Assembly: GCF_010915725.1 (NCBI RefSeq)
Contig: NZ_JAAIJR010000007.1
Coordinates: 16,015-80,014, forward strand
Length of the DNA: 64,000 bases
From: Thiorhodococcus mannitoliphagus
GTDB lineage: Bacteria > Pseudomonadota > Gammaproteobacteria > Chromatiales > Chromatiaceae
Direction: 5' to 3'
Shown here: positions 48,806-58,800 of the stretch, piece by piece
Numbering within the stretch: position 1 is the first letter of the stretch
Layout: every line of letters begins with the position of its first letter
Position numbers and translations under genes: made by a program
Notes under the pieces: generated by a model
Databases searched by the model: none
The model's input: the letters and a program-made list of their open reading frames with translations, nothing else
What the model was told of the DNA's origin: nothing

Positions 48806-49006
48806 CCCCACGCTCGGCATCACTGGATCTCGGCGCCACTCAGCACACACGTAACGGGCTCGAATCCTCGACTTAGGAGCGAACAAAGCGAGTCACTCGG
48901 GGAAAATAGTTGCTTTTCGTGTACATCCATGATTATCTCGCTCTCACTCGTCGCAACCGACGAGCGACCATGACACACGAACAGGCGTAGCAAACGAGGA
49001 ACCGTT

Positions 49007-49279
49007 ATGAAGAGACGTATCTCGGTCAAGCAGACATCCATGGCACTGGCATCTGCAATGCTGATGGCAACGATCGCCTTTCAACCTGCGGCCGCAGAGT
49101 CATCCTGTAAGGGTCTGGAAAAAAACCCTTGCGGGTCGAAGGATCAATGCCACTGGGTCAATGGCTACACGCGCAAAGACGGCGCCGAGGTCTCAGGTCA
49201 TTGCCGCAAGACAGCCTCCAGCAAAGGCGCGAAGAGCGAATCGTCCAGTCGCTCTAGCGATCGCAAGGACTCCAGCTGA
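49007..49279 (+). CDS. small secreted four-cysteine protein
   Basis: The 90-aa product has a signal peptide (about 1-30, ending PAAAES) and a short mature part with four Cys in CKGL...NPCGSKDQCHW and GHCRKT, then a Ser/Lys-rich tail. The core C-x6-C-x5-C-x16-C with WVNGYTRKDG looks like a small disulfide-stapled module. Similar short Cys modules occur in proteobacteria and phages, but no function is recognised. Confidence 0.7.
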   Translation: MKRRISVKQTSMALASAMLMATIAFQPAAAESSCKGLEKNPCGSKDQCHWVNGYTRKDGAEVSGHCRKTASSKGAKSESSSRSSDRKDSS

Positions 49280-49376
49280 AGCGGATTCGGAGGCACAAGG
49301 ACGTGCGAACAAAACGCCTCAGATTCCGCTCAAAAGGCTCGAGTCCAAGTCGACGCTCGCGTTTCCGACCTCTCCA

Positions 49377-49533
49377 TAGGAAGCGCCCATCAACTGTTTC
49401 CCGATGTGAGCGATCCCGTCCGAAATCCCCCCTGCCCCCTTTGCGAAAGGGGGGAATGTGAGCGATCCCGTCCGAAATCCCCCCCTGGCCCCCCTTTGCG
49501 AAAGGGGGGAAGTTGTTGATGGTCACTTTCTTA
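49377..49533. repeat. MITE-like repeat, family A copy 3 with internal duplication
   Basis: Bounded by TA at both edges, left end TAGGAAGCGCCCATCAAC, right end TTGATGGTCACTTTCTTA. The inner block from GTGAGCGATCCCGTCCGAAATC through the C/G hairpin is present twice, making this copy 157 bp instead of 104. Confidence 0.85.
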
Positions 49534-49768
49534 GGAACGCTGACCTGCCCCTGCCATCAGACCCCCTTCGCACACACCGAGATTAGCGCGGGGCCAGAAA
49601 AGATCGCCAGCGCCTTTGGCCATTTTCTCCGCAGTTCCAATCCACTTTCTCGAATCCACTTTCTCGAATGATGGGCAAGGTTGGCATAATGCCGCGGGAC
49701 AAGGTCGCCAGACTGGCGACTTGAATGATCCGCGCATCCTTGCGGCCGAATCACAAGCGGACGAAGAC

Positions 49769-50812
49769 ATGCTGAGCACTGAAGACCTAGAGATCACACG
49801 TCCAGACGACTGGCACCTGCACCTGCGAGACGGGCCGGGCATGAAGGATGTCGTTCAATTGAGCGCGCGGCAGTTCGGGCGGGCGATCATCATGCCCAAT
49901 CTGAAGCCCCCCATCGTCAACACCAAACAGGCACTGTCGTACCGCGAGCGTATTCTTGCAGCGCTCCCAGAGCGCAGCCAGTTCACGCCTCTGATGACGC
50001 TTTACCTGACCGACGGCACGACGCCGGACGAGATCGCAAAGGCCAAGGCAAGCGGCGCGGTGGCTGCCTGCAAGCTCTATCCAGCTGGCGCAACGACGAA
50101 CTCGGAGAATGGCGTCACTGATATCGCGCGCCTCGCCCCCGTGCTCGAGGCCATGCAGCGTGCGAATCTCCCACTGCTCGTCCATGGCGAAGTCACGGAT
50201 CCGGATGTCGACATCTTCGACCGGGAGCAAGGCTTCATCGAATCCCGCCTGCGAGCCATTGTTGCGGATTTTCCCGAACTCCGGGTTGTCTTCGAGCACG
50301 TCACCACGGCGGAGGCTGTCGACTTCGTACGCGATGGCCCGTCCACCCTCGGTGCCACCATCACCCCGCACCACCTGCTGTACAACCGCAACGCGATTCT
50401 CGCGGGCGGAATTCGACCACACTTCTATTGTCTGCCGGTGCTCAAGCGTGAGCGTCATCGACAAGCCTTGCTGGATGCCGCGACTAGCGGGCACCCGCGC
50501 TTCTTCCTCGGAACGGACAGCGCCCCGCATCCAGTGCAGGACAAGGAGAGCGCTTGCGGCTGCGCCGGCGCATTCAGCGCTCATGCCGCAGTGGAACTCT
50601 ACGCCAAGGCATTCGAGGCCGCAGGCGCCCTAGACAGACTCGAGGCCTTCGCCAGCCATCATGGAGCGGACTTCTATGGGCTCCCGCGCAACACCGACAA
50701 GGTCCGTTTGAGGCGTGAGGTCTGGGAGGTCCCGGCAGACTACCCGTTCGGGGATCATCGTGTCGTTCCGCTCGGCGCGGAAGAGACACTCGCTTGGCGC
50801 TTGGTGGACTGA
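49769..50812 (+). CDS. pyrC: dihydroorotase
   Basis: The enzyme closes carbamoyl-aspartate to dihydroorotate in pyrimidine synthesis. The 347-aa class II protein has the metal motif [10 protein letters not shown], the carbamylated lysine in [14 protein letters not shown], and [11 protein letters not shown] at 49769 gives the E. coli length; open frame upstream is not coding. Confidence 0.96.
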   Translation: MLSTEDLEITRPDDWHLHLRDGPGMKDVVQLSARQFGRAIIMPNLKPPIVNTKQALSYRERILAALPERSQFTPLMTLYLTDGTTPDEIAKAKASGAVAACKLYPAGATTNSENGVTDIARLAPVLEAMQRANLPLLVHGEVTDPDVDIFDREQGFIESRLRAIVADFPELRVVFEHVTTAEAVDFVRDGPSTLGATITPHHLLYNRNAILAGGIRPHFYCLPVLKRERHRQALLDAATSGHPRFFLGTDSAPHPVQDKESACGCAGAFSAHAAVELYAKAFEAAGALDRLEAFASHHGADFYGLPRNTDKVRLRREVWEVPADYPFGDHRVVPLGAEETLAWRLVD

Positions 50813-51046
50813 GCTACAAAAAGAAAACAGGAACCACAAGGAGGCCCACAATCGGGGATCGTCCTGATCTCAGCGAGCTGCGGGGCTAGGGCGATTGTCG
50901 AAGCAGCTCAGATCAGATGGCGCCGAATCGAGGCTCAGCTTCAAGGAGCGCCGACAGGAGCAGCGCCAAACGAAGTGACTAGAGGCGCGACACGCAAGGC
51001 GGGCCTCGAGACAAGTCAGGGTGGTATGAGCATCGACAGAAATGGC

Positions 51047-51841
51047 TTAAGGCGAGGGCTGTCGCTCCTCAGGCCCAGTCGGCACCCCGAAATCGATCTC
51101 GTCCCAAAACTCATCTTGGCCTTCTTGGCGAGGAGGATTGCCGTCGTGGACGCGACTCAAACGTCGCTGCAGGTAGGCATCCCGTAAAAAGCTGTAGGGA
51201 TCAATGGCCGCGTCTTGCAAGATGTCCCCAGCGGTCAAGAGATCTGCCCGTCGATCGACGACTCGCAGCCCAACGAGCCCCCAGTGCACCCGATCCTCTC
51301 TGAGACTGAACAGCGGATCGGTCACGACATCGCCAGCGAGTCCGATGGTATCGCGAATGGAGCTTGGCCCAAGAATGGGTAGAACGAAATAGGCACCCTG
51401 CTCGAGCCCCCAATAACCGAGGGTCTGACCAAAATCTTCCTTATAGCTCGGCAGCCCGACGTTGGTCGCGACATCGATGAATCCGAGCAAGCCCACGGTC
51501 GTATTGATGAAGAGCCGCCCAACATCGCTGCCCGCCCGAGACATCTTGAACTGCAAGATGTTATTGGCCACCGAAGTGACGTCGGCGATATTGTCAAAGA
51601 AATTGGTAATGCCCCTGTCGACCTGCTCAGGTGTGATCTTCTGATACCCGATCGCCAAGGGGCGCAGAAACGCCTTGTCGAAGTCTGTGTTGAAACGATA
51701 GACCGCCCGATTGTAAAGCTCGAGGGGATCGCGCTCGTCAACGACCCGATCCGGATTACTCGCGCAACCGAGCAAGAGCAAGGTTGCTCCCAAGGCTGCC
51801 CAGCAGCCAAGCCGACGCGAGCGGGTCTCCACAGCCATCAT
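51047..51841 (-). CDS. mlaA: MlaA/VacJ outer-membrane lipoprotein
   Basis: The 264-aa lipoprotein has lipobox LLGC with Cys26, then DPLELYNRAVYRFN and the ring-forming helices of MlaA. NTTVGLLGFIDVATNVGLP and LPILGPSSIRDTIG are family hallmarks. It removes mislocalised phospholipids from the outer leaflet together with MlaFEDBC, which are not in this window. Start is at either of two adjacent ATGs. Confidence 0.95.
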   Translation of the reverse strand: MMAVETRSRRLGCWAALGATLLLLGCASNPDRVVDERDPLELYNRAVYRFNTDFDKAFLRPLAIGYQKITPEQVDRGITNFFDNIADVTSVANNILQFKMSRAGSDVGRLFINTTVGLLGFIDVATNVGLPSYKEDFGQTLGYWGLEQGAYFVLPILGPSSIRDTIGLAGDVVTDPLFSLREDRVHWGLVGLRVVDRRADLLTAGDILQDAAIDPYSFLRDAYLQRRLSRVHDGNPPRQEGQDEFWDEIDFGVPTGPEERQPSP

Positions 51842-51977
51842 TCTTGCCCGATCTCCACACAAGAAGAGCCCGAATGCTAACACAGGGGCGAGCCAGGTCG
51901 GAGGCTCAGAATGAGTAACGACGAAATCAGCGAGGAGAGGCCGGCCGCAAGCTGAAAATCCCTCACCAGAGAAACCC

Positions 51978-52886
51978 TCAATAGACGCGCCTCACGGAGT
52001 AGCCCATCCCGCGAAGCAATCCCACCACGCCAGTCTCGCCCGTCAAGTGGAGTGCACCGATGGCGACGAACCAGCCACCTTCATCCAATCGCTGGATCAT
52101 GCGGCTGGCCATCCTGCGATTGCGCGCATCGATCACGGTTGCGCGGAACAGAGCAGCGAGCCGCGGCTCACTCTCCTCCAAGGAGGCGTCACTCAGTGCT
52201 TGCAACCGCTTCAGATCACGCTGCAGGTAGGCCAGGGTCAGCTGCTCAAACATCCGTGGCAGCGCTCCTCGAGCGTCAAGCGTCTCCTCAAGCAATGCGA
52301 TCTGGTCCGCTTCCTCAAGGTCGTCGAAGATGGCGAGCTGCTCCTCCATAGTCTCCAGTCCTGCGATCCGCTTATGCCCGGCCACGGCTTCGCGATAGAG
52401 CTTCACGTCGAGAAAATCCCCGGTCTCACCGCGAGGCGTGCTCAGCTGGGTCATGACGGCCCAGGGTTTGAAGTCCTTGAATGCCTCCTCCCCCATGCTC
52501 AGCTCGGCCAGCGCCTCTCGCACCTCCGCATAGAGCCCAGCCGGCAGGACATCGCGAAGCTGCCGACCATCGGTGTAAGTCATGGTCATCATCGCCTCAA
52601 TGATCGCCGAGGTGTCGGGAACGACCTCGAGCGCAAACCCGGGACAGGCATTGAAGGCGGCCTGGACTTCGGCTGGCAACCGAGTGACGCGCGGATCTTC
52701 ACTGTGGATGGTGCCAAAGAGGTAGCTTGGCGCGGCCGAACTGGCGGGCTTCACCTCGAACAGGAGGCCTTCATCAGCTCCAACGCTATCCGCGCGCGTT
52801 GTCGTTGGCTGCAAGAAGAGGCCGAGCAAGAGGACAAGCAAGGCGAATTGGCAACGCAGAGCAGCAGTCAAGATAACAACCTTCAT
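51978..52886 (-). CDS. TraB/GumN family protein
   Basis: The 302-aa protein starts with a signal peptide (about 1-32). It shows the TraB/GumN landmarks SYLFGTIHSEDP near residues 53-64 and FVAIGALHLTGETGVVGLL near the C-terminus, with conserved His/Glu thought to form a metallopeptidase-like site. The cellular role is unknown. It is probably periplasmic. Confidence 0.88.
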   Translation of the reverse strand: MKVVILTAALRCQFALLVLLLGLFLQPTTTRADSVGADEGLLFEVKPASSAAPSYLFGTIHSEDPRVTRLPAEVQAAFNACPGFALEVVPDTSAIIEAMMTMTYTDGRQLRDVLPAGLYAEVREALAELSMGEEAFKDFKPWAVMTQLSTPRGETGDFLDVKLYREAVAGHKRIAGLETMEEQLAIFDDLEEADQIALLEETLDARGALPRMFEQLTLAYLQRDLKRLQALSDASLEESEPRLAALFRATVIDARNRRMASRMIQRLDEGGWFVAIGALHLTGETGVVGLLRGMGYSVRRVY

Positions 52887-53077
52887 AGGATTCGAACGGC
52901 CTACCAGCGCGACCTCTCAGCGCGCCCTCAGCATCATCGCCGGACCACAAACCTTGACCGCAGATTAGCACACTGGAGCCTGATACCCTGCGATCGGCAG
53001 CATGCCGAGTTCACTGGCGTTTGAAACAACATCGACCAGCGTTTGGAAAACGGGCGCCGCCACCTTATGCTGTGACG

Positions 53078-53758
53078 ATGAATGAGGAGAAACAGACTTT
53101 CAGCGGCATTGCACAGCGCTTCCGAGGCTTCTTGCCTGTCGTCGTCGATGTCGAGACTGCCGGCTTCGATGCGCAGCGTCACGCGCTCTTGGAAATTGCA
53201 GCTGTGGTGATCCGCATGCGACCTGACGGTCTGGTGGAGCCGGCAGCGACACTGGCTTGTCACGTCCTGCCCTTCGTTGACTCGGAGATCGACCCGAGGG
53301 CACTCGCCTTCAACCGCATCGATCCCGACCATCCCTTGCGCGACGCCGTCTCCGAGCAAGACGCGCTAAACCGAATACTCACGCCCATCCGCAAGGCTGT
53401 GAAATCAAACGGCTGCAATCGCGCGATCCTGGTCGGTCACAACGCACACTTCGACCTGGGATTCGTCAAGGCGGCAGTCGAGCGAACTGGGTACAAGCGC
53501 AACCCCTTCCACGCCTTCAGTGTGTTCGACACGGTCACGCTCGGCGGCCTCATGTTCGGTCAGACCGTGCTTGCTCGCGCGGCGAAGGCAGCTGGACTGT
53601 CATGGCAAAACAGCGAGGCACACTCCGCAATCTATGATGCGGAGCAAACGGCAAGACTCTTCTGCACCGTCGTCAATCGCTGGCATGAGCTTTGCCCCGA
53701 ACACCCCTGGGAAGGCAGCTCAGACATGATGGCGGAAGGTTCCCTTCCTGACGCTTAG
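53078..53758 (+). CDS. rnt: ribonuclease T
   Basis: RNase T trims 3' ends of tRNA and other stable RNAs. The 226-aa DEDDh protein has [35 protein letters not shown] and [18 protein letters not shown] at 53078 is chosen to give the usual N-terminus before FRGFLPVV. The stop codon TAG (53756-53758) is formed by the first bases of the family A element, so the natural C-terminus may have been altered. Confidence 0.94.
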   Translation: MNEEKQTFSGIAQRFRGFLPVVVDVETAGFDAQRHALLEIAAVVIRMRPDGLVEPAATLACHVLPFVDSEIDPRALAFNRIDPDHPLRDAVSEQDALNRILTPIRKAVKSNGCNRAILVGHNAHFDLGFVKAAVERTGYKRNPFHAFSVFDTVTLGGLMFGQTVLARAAKAAGLSWQNSEAHSAIYDAEQTARLFCTVVNRWHELCPEHPWEGSSDMMAEGSLPDA

Positions 53759-53846
53759 AAAGTGTCCATCAATTGTTTCCCGATGCGAGCGATGCCGCCC
53801 GCCCCCCTTTGCGAAAGGGGGGAAGTTGTTGATGGACGCTTTCTTA
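53756..53846. repeat. MITE-like repeat, family A copy 4
   Basis: This 91-bp copy has TA at both edges, left TAGAAAGTGTCCATCAA, right TTGATGGACGCTTTCTTA. It lacks about 13 bp of the central part but keeps the C/G hairpin. Its left edge contains the rnt stop codon and its right edge abuts copy 5. Confidence 0.88.
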
Positions 53847-53927
53847 GTAACTGTCCAGGAACGACTTCCCGATTTGCTCGGCACCGTCTTTCCGCAAGGC
53901 GGGAAGTAGAATGTGGACGCTTCTTTA
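53845..53927. repeat. diverged family A element, copy 5
   Basis: This 83-bp relative shares the left TA with copy 4. Ends are TAGTAACTGTCC and GTGGACGCTTCTTTA. The middle has CTTCCCG and CGGGAAG arms plus a shorter hairpin (GTCTTTCCGCAAGGC). Sequence identity to the others is low, but architecture and ends agree. Confidence 0.6.
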
Positions 53928-53967
53928 GACCCGGCCTTCGATGTCCGAGCCGACCGATGCGACGGCG

Positions 53968-54303
53968 CTAACCGCCAGCCGCTTCAGACTTCGCGGCCGC
54001 TTGCTCCATCATGGTCTTGAGTTCGCCGCTCGAGTGAAGCTCAAGGGTGATGTCGCAGCCGCCGACCAGCTCGCCGTCGATGTAGATCTGCGGGAAAGTC
54101 GGCCAGTCCGCATAGCGCGGCAGATTCTCGAAGATCTCGGCATCTTGGAGGACATTCACATAGGCAAAGGGCACGGCGCACTCTTGGAGTGCCGCCGCCG
54201 CCCTCATCGAGAAGCCGCACTGGGGAAACTGCGGCGTCCCTTTCATGTAGATCACCACCGAGTTGCCCTTCACCTGCTCATCAATCCGCTCTAAGACATC
54301 CAC
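53968..54303 (-). CDS. grxD: monothiol glutaredoxin, Grx4 type
   Basis: The 111-aa protein has KGTPQFPQCGFSMRA with the CGFS active site, WPTFPQIYIDGELVGGCDI with the glutathione-binding TFPQ and GGCD. Such proteins carry and deliver [2Fe-2S] clusters. Length is typical. Confidence 0.97.
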   Translation of the reverse strand: MDVLERIDEQVKGNSVVIYMKGTPQFPQCGFSMRAAAALQECAVPFAYVNVLQDAEIFENLPRYADWPTFPQIYIDGELVGGCDITLELHSSGELKTMMEQAAAKSEAAGG

Positions 54304-54405
54304 TGCTCACCTCGTCATGACAGCTTTTATGTTCCGGCGAGAGTCGGGCCATTGCCACCCTTTTCAAGCAAGCAGCCAGGCAAAAAATGCCTGATGGACT
54401 CGCCG

Positions 54406-56193
54406 TCACGAGCAAGCGGGATCGACGTGGCGCTGCAGCCAAATCTCAAGCAGGGCGAGATGCCAAAGCTTATTGCCCTGAATGCGGGTGTGATGCATGT
54501 CGGGCGCGGCCAGGAGTTCGTCCAGATAGGATTGCCGATAGAGACCTCGCTCGCGACTCGCACCTGAGTTCAAGGCATCGCGCATCATCTCGAGGAAGGG
54601 ACCGCGGACATACTTGAGAGCCGGCATGGGGAAATAGCCCTTCGGCCGGTCGATCACCGCGTCCGGCAGCAGACCGCGGGCTAAAGCCTTGAGCGGATAC
54701 TTGCCTCCGTCGCGCAGCTTTAGCTCGGAAGGACAGGCCGCCGCCAGCTCGACGAGCTGGTGATCGAGGAAGGGGACCCGGGCCTCCAAGCCCCAGGCCA
54801 TGGTCATGTTGTCCACGCGCTTGACCGGATCATCGACAATGAGCGTAGTCACATCCAGGGCGAGTACCGCATCCAGGAAGCTATCGGCATCCGCCTCATC
54901 AAGCCGTCCTGCAATCAGCTCACCGGTGAAGTCACCCTGGCCATAGCCATCGGCCACCATGCGCAAGTATTCGTCATGGTCGCGATCGAAGTAGTGCTTA
55001 CGGACCCGCTCCAGGCGCGAGCCCTGGGCCTCGGCCTGCATGCGCGGATACCAGAAATAGCCGCCGAAGACTTCATCAGCCCCCTGTCCGGACTGGACGA
55101 CCTTGATCTCATGCGAGACCAGCTCTGACAGCAAGTAGAAGGCCACGGCATCCTGGGCGAACATGGGCTCCGCCATGGCATCGATGGCCTCGGGCAGACG
55201 GCTCAGCACTTGGTCATTGGGCACCAAGAGCTTGCGATGCTCTGTGCCATAGCGCTCGACCACCAGGTCTGAGTACTGGAACTCGCTGCCCGCCTCCTCG
55301 GGGGTATCCTCGAAGCCGACCGAGAAGGTCCTGAGATCCGCGACGCCGACTTCCGCAAGCAGGGCAACGAGCAAGCTCGAATCCAGCCCACCCGACAGCA
55401 GCACGCCCACGGGCACGTCGGCGACTTCACTGCGGATCTTGACCGCGTGCCGCAGCGCCGCATGAATCTCATCCAGCCAGTCCGCCTCGGAGCGCGCTTC
55501 TCCCGGCCGTCTGGCTGTGAGGGTCCAGTAGGGCGCCTCCTTGCGCTGGCCGGATGCGTCGATCAACATCCAGTGCCCCGGCGACAATTTGCGCACCCCG
55601 CGCAAGATGGTCCGCGGAGCGGGCACCACGGCATGCAGCGTAAAGAGGTGATGCAGGGCAACCGGGTCGATGCTGGTATCCACGCCTCCGGCAGCGAGTA
55701 GCGCCTGGGGATTGGAGGCGAAGCGCAGCAGCGAGCCCTGCTCGGCCCAGTAGAGCGGCTTGATTCCAAAACGGTCTCGCGCCAGGAAAAGCGTGCCCTG
55801 ATTCGCATCCCAGAGCGCAAAGGCAAACATCCCGTGCAACCGCTCGGCACAGGCTGTACCCCAGGCATGCCAAGCCTTGAGGATGACTTCGGTATCGCCC
55901 CCCGAGAAGAACCGATAGCCCAGCGCCTGAAGCTCGCGACGCAGCTCAGGGTAGTTGTAGATCGCCCCATTGAAGACGATCGCCAGACCCAACTCGGCAT
56001 CGACCATGGGCTGGTTGGACCGCACGGTCAGGTCGATGATCGAGAGGCGGCGGTGGCCGAAGGCCAAGGCGCCGTCACTGTAGCTTCCGCCATGGTCCGG
56101 ACCACGTCGGACGAGCCTCGACATCATCGCCTCGATCGACTCGAGACTGGCGGATGCGCCATCGAATCTCAGCTCGCCGCAGATACCGCACAT
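54406..56193 (-). CDS. AsnB-family amidotransferase, N-acetylglutaminylglutamine type
   Basis: The 595-aa class II glutamine amidotransferase has Cys2 as nucleophile (MCGICGELRFDG), a GATase domain (about 1-210) and an AsnB ligase domain with the PP-loop VGVLLSGGLDSSLL. VDAELGLAIVFNGAIYNYPELR matches the subfamily that makes the osmolyte N-acetylglutaminylglutamine amide. Its usual partners, the ligase and a peptidase, are not next to it, so asparagine synthetase function cannot be excluded. ATG at 56193 gives the obligatory Met-Cys start. Confidence 0.85.
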   Translation of the reverse strand: MCGICGELRFDGASASLESIEAMMSRLVRRGPDHGGSYSDGALAFGHRRLSIIDLTVRSNQPMVDAELGLAIVFNGAIYNYPELRRELQALGYRFFSGGDTEVILKAWHAWGTACAERLHGMFAFALWDANQGTLFLARDRFGIKPLYWAEQGSLLRFASNPQALLAAGGVDTSIDPVALHHLFTLHAVVPAPRTILRGVRKLSPGHWMLIDASGQRKEAPYWTLTARRPGEARSEADWLDEIHAALRHAVKIRSEVADVPVGVLLSGGLDSSLLVALLAEVGVADLRTFSVGFEDTPEEAGSEFQYSDLVVERYGTEHRKLLVPNDQVLSRLPEAIDAMAEPMFAQDAVAFYLLSELVSHEIKVVQSGQGADEVFGGYFWYPRMQAEAQGSRLERVRKHYFDRDHDEYLRMVADGYGQGDFTGELIAGRLDEADADSFLDAVLALDVTTLIVDDPVKRVDNMTMAWGLEARVPFLDHQLVELAAACPSELKLRDGGKYPLKALARGLLPDAVIDRPKGYFPMPALKYVRGPFLEMMRDALNSGASRERGLYRQSYLDELLAAPDMHHTRIQGNKLWHLALLEIWLQRHVDPACS

Positions 56194-56260
56194 GACTAGG
56201 ATCTCCAGATATCTTGGAAGGAAGATTGGGCGGGGCCCGCGCCGGCCAAGCCAGCAGACA

Positions 56261-57817
56261 TCACGAACGAGGCGTGCCTGACGCCCCCCAACCGCCACCA
56301 CCCGGCGTTGCGATCGTCAGCAGGTCTCCCGGGTTGAGCGAAAGCCTGGTCTTCGCTGGGATCTCCGCCCCATTGAGTCTATTTAGACCACCGGCCCCAG
56401 GCTCGCCACCGGCACTGCCCCAAGGCCGGCTGCGACGACGCTCGGTTAGCAGCGTCGCCTCGGCCGGCCCCAAGAATCGCAGCTCGCGCAGGATACCCTC
56501 ACCACCGGCGCGTATCCCAGGGCCACCGGATCCCTCGCGCAGTCCATAGTGCTCGACACGCAAGGGAAGCCGTGCCTCCAAGACCTCGATCGGGGTATTC
56601 AAGGTGTTGGTCATATGCGTCTGGACACCGGACCATCCGCCACCAGTAGCACCCGCACCCATACCGCCGCCAATCGTCTCGTAGTAGTCCCAGGCAGCCC
56701 CAGGTGTCACGCAGCCCATGGCAACATTGCTCATGCTGCCGCAGCTTGCGGCCGGCATACGCTCGGGTATCGCTTGCGCCAAGGCGCCCATGACGACATC
56801 CACCAAGCGCATGCTAGTCTCGACGTTGCCCGCCGCAACGGCGGCCGGACGGCAGGCGTTGACCAGGCAGCCCAGGGGCGCCTCCAGGGTGATCGGCCGA
56901 AAGCTCCCGGCACAGGCCGGCGTCTGGGGCGGCATCAAACAACGGAAGACGTAGAGCACGGCGGCGGCTGTCACCGCGAGCGGACAGTTGATATTGCCCT
57001 GCACCTGCGAGGCCGTGCCGCTAAAGTCCAGGTGGACGCCGGACTCCGAAACCCGCATCGCGACTCGAATCGGAATGCCGCAAGCCCCCTGCCCGTCATC
57101 GTCCATCACATCCTCGAACCGATAGAGTCCCTTGGGAATGTCGGCCATTGCAGCCCGGGCGAGGCGCTCACCGTAGGCATTCAGATCCCCGAGGGCCGCT
57201 TCGAGTGGCGCACGCCCCATCCCCTCTGCGAGCTGTCCGAGCCGCGCTACGCCGGCACGATTGGCACTGATCTGAGCAAGGAAATCGCCGCGGGCATCCT
57301 GCGGATTTCGGGTTGCGGCCAAGATGTCATCCAGCTTCCGATCGACCAAACACCCTTTCCGCAAAAGGCGACTGGGTGGAATGATCAGCCCCTCATCGTA
57401 GAGACTTCGCGAAATGGGCATGGAGCCGGGTGAGCTTGCACCGATATCCGCGTGATGCGCACGATTGACGACGAACGCGGTCAAGTGGGCGTCGACAAAG
57501 AGCGGCGCGACCAGGGTGACGTCCGGCAGGTGCGTGCCACCCAGGTAGGGATCGTTCAAAACGAGCATGTCGCCGTCCGCCCACTCCAGGCTCGAGACGA
57601 TGCTCGCCATGGCGAAGGCCATGCTTCCGAGATGTACGGGAATATGCGCTGCCTGAGCCGCCAACTGCCCAGAAGGATCGAAGATCGCGCAGGAGAAATC
57701 GAGCCGATCCCGAATATTGGGTGAAAAAGCAGCCTGACGGAGAACGACGCCCATCTCCTCGCAGATGGCATCCATCCGGCTGGCGAACAGGGCGAGGTCG
57801 ATTGGACTCAGTGACAT
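56261..57817 (-). CDS. hydantoinase B / oxoprolinase beta family protein
   Basis: The 518-aa HyuB-type subunit shows RMDAICEEMGVVLRQAAFSPNI, GDMLVLNDPYLGGTHLPD and VNRAHHADIG, the metal-binding family motifs. HyuB normally works with HyuA (ATP-binding); no HyuA gene is adjacent on either side. The divergent sodB lies upstream. The substrate (hydantoin, 5-oxoproline or acetone-like) cannot be told. The C-terminus is Gly-rich (TPGGGGWG). Confidence 0.9.
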   Translation of the reverse strand: MSLSPIDLALFASRMDAICEEMGVVLRQAAFSPNIRDRLDFSCAIFDPSGQLAAQAAHIPVHLGSMAFAMASIVSSLEWADGDMLVLNDPYLGGTHLPDVTLVAPLFVDAHLTAFVVNRAHHADIGASSPGSMPISRSLYDEGLIIPPSRLLRKGCLVDRKLDDILAATRNPQDARGDFLAQISANRAGVARLGQLAEGMGRAPLEAALGDLNAYGERLARAAMADIPKGLYRFEDVMDDDGQGACGIPIRVAMRVSESGVHLDFSGTASQVQGNINCPLAVTAAAVLYVFRCLMPPQTPACAGSFRPITLEAPLGCLVNACRPAAVAAGNVETSMRLVDVVMGALAQAIPERMPAASCGSMSNVAMGCVTPGAAWDYYETIGGGMGAGATGGGWSGVQTHMTNTLNTPIEVLEARLPLRVEHYGLREGSGGPGIRAGGEGILRELRFLGPAEATLLTERRRSRPWGSAGGEPGAGGLNRLNGAEIPAKTRLSLNPGDLLTIATPGGGGWGASGTPRS

Positions 57818-58072
57818 TGGCCAGGGCTCTCTTCAAGAAGCAGTCTGCATGGTCACATAGGGATCCGCTCTCTTGCAAAAGCCCGAGGCTGACGCCACTC
57901 CCAGGGTCGGAACCGAGCGCGCAGACCTGTCTTGGCGCGGAGAAGCCCGGCATTCGGGCAGCCACGCCAGGCTCAGCGCCCGGGTTGACATCCTTGAACT
58001 TGATCCAACGTCTTTACCTGAACAAGCACCTCATCTCTAGAGATTCGAGAATCACATCGGGAGATCCTTAGC

Positions 58073-58654
58073 ATGGCCTTCGAATTACCCCCTCTGCCCT
58101 ACGAAAAGAATGCGCTCGAGCCGACCATCTCCGCGGAGACCTTGGAGTATCACTACGGCAAGCACCACCAAACCTATGTCGCCAAGCTGAACGACGGCAT
58201 CAAGGGCACAGAATTTGAGGGCATGTCGCTTGAGGACATCATCAAGAAATCCTCCGGCGGCATCTTCAACAACGCCGCACAGGTCTGGAATCACACCTTC
58301 TACTGGAATTGTCTGAGCCCCAACGGCGGCGGCGAGCCAAGCGGCGCGCTCGCGGATGCCATCAACACGAAATTCGGGTCCTTTGATAAGTTCAAGGCCG
58401 ACTTCGAGGCCGCCGCAGCAGCCAACTTCGGGTCCGGCTGGACCTGGCTGGTCAAGGGTGCTGACGGATCAGTCGAGATCTTGAGCACCTCGAACGCGGG
58501 GACCCCCATGACCGAGGGAAAAACGGCGCTGCTCACCGTTGATGTCTGGGAGCATGCCTACTACATCGACTACCGAAATGCGCGTCCGAAATACCTCGAA
58601 AGCATCTGGGCAAAAATCGATTGGGGCTTCGTTGCCTCCAATTTCGCAGCGTAA
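58073..58654 (+). CDS. sodB: superoxide dismutase, Fe type
   Basis: The 193-aa protein has metal ligands in [24 protein letters not shown] and [11 protein letters not shown]. The segment [14 protein letters not shown] and length indicate SodB. It is cytoplasmic. A terminator follows and separates it from argD. Confidence 0.97.
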   Translation: MAFELPPLPYEKNALEPTISAETLEYHYGKHHQTYVAKLNDGIKGTEFEGMSLEDIIKKSSGGIFNNAAQVWNHTFYWNCLSPNGGGEPSGALADAINTKFGSFDKFKADFEAAAAANFGSGWTWLVKGADGSVEILSTSNAGTPMTEGKTALLTVDVWEHAYYIDYRNARPKYLESIWAKIDWGFVASNFAA

Positions 58655-58728
58655 CCCTGCGTATTCCATGCAAAAAACTTGTAAACAGCGCAAGTAACGC
58701 GTTATATTTCCGCACTTCGCCTTACACA

Positions 58729-58765
58729 CAAAGGCGGTTTCCTCATGAGGAACCGCCTTTTTTAT
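58729..58765 (+). terminator. rho-independent terminator of sodB
   Basis: AAAGGCGGTTTCCTC and GAGGAACCGCCTTT pair with one bulged T around a three-base loop and run into a T-rich tract (TTTTTTATTTT). It lies about 75 bases after the sodB stop codon. Confidence 0.9.
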
Positions 58766-58800
58766 TTTCCATTTTGCAGCTCGATCGGGGTCAGTCCGCA

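Noticed and set aside
58621..58800. Extended argD start
   Set aside because: This frame runs through the sodB 3' end and its terminator.
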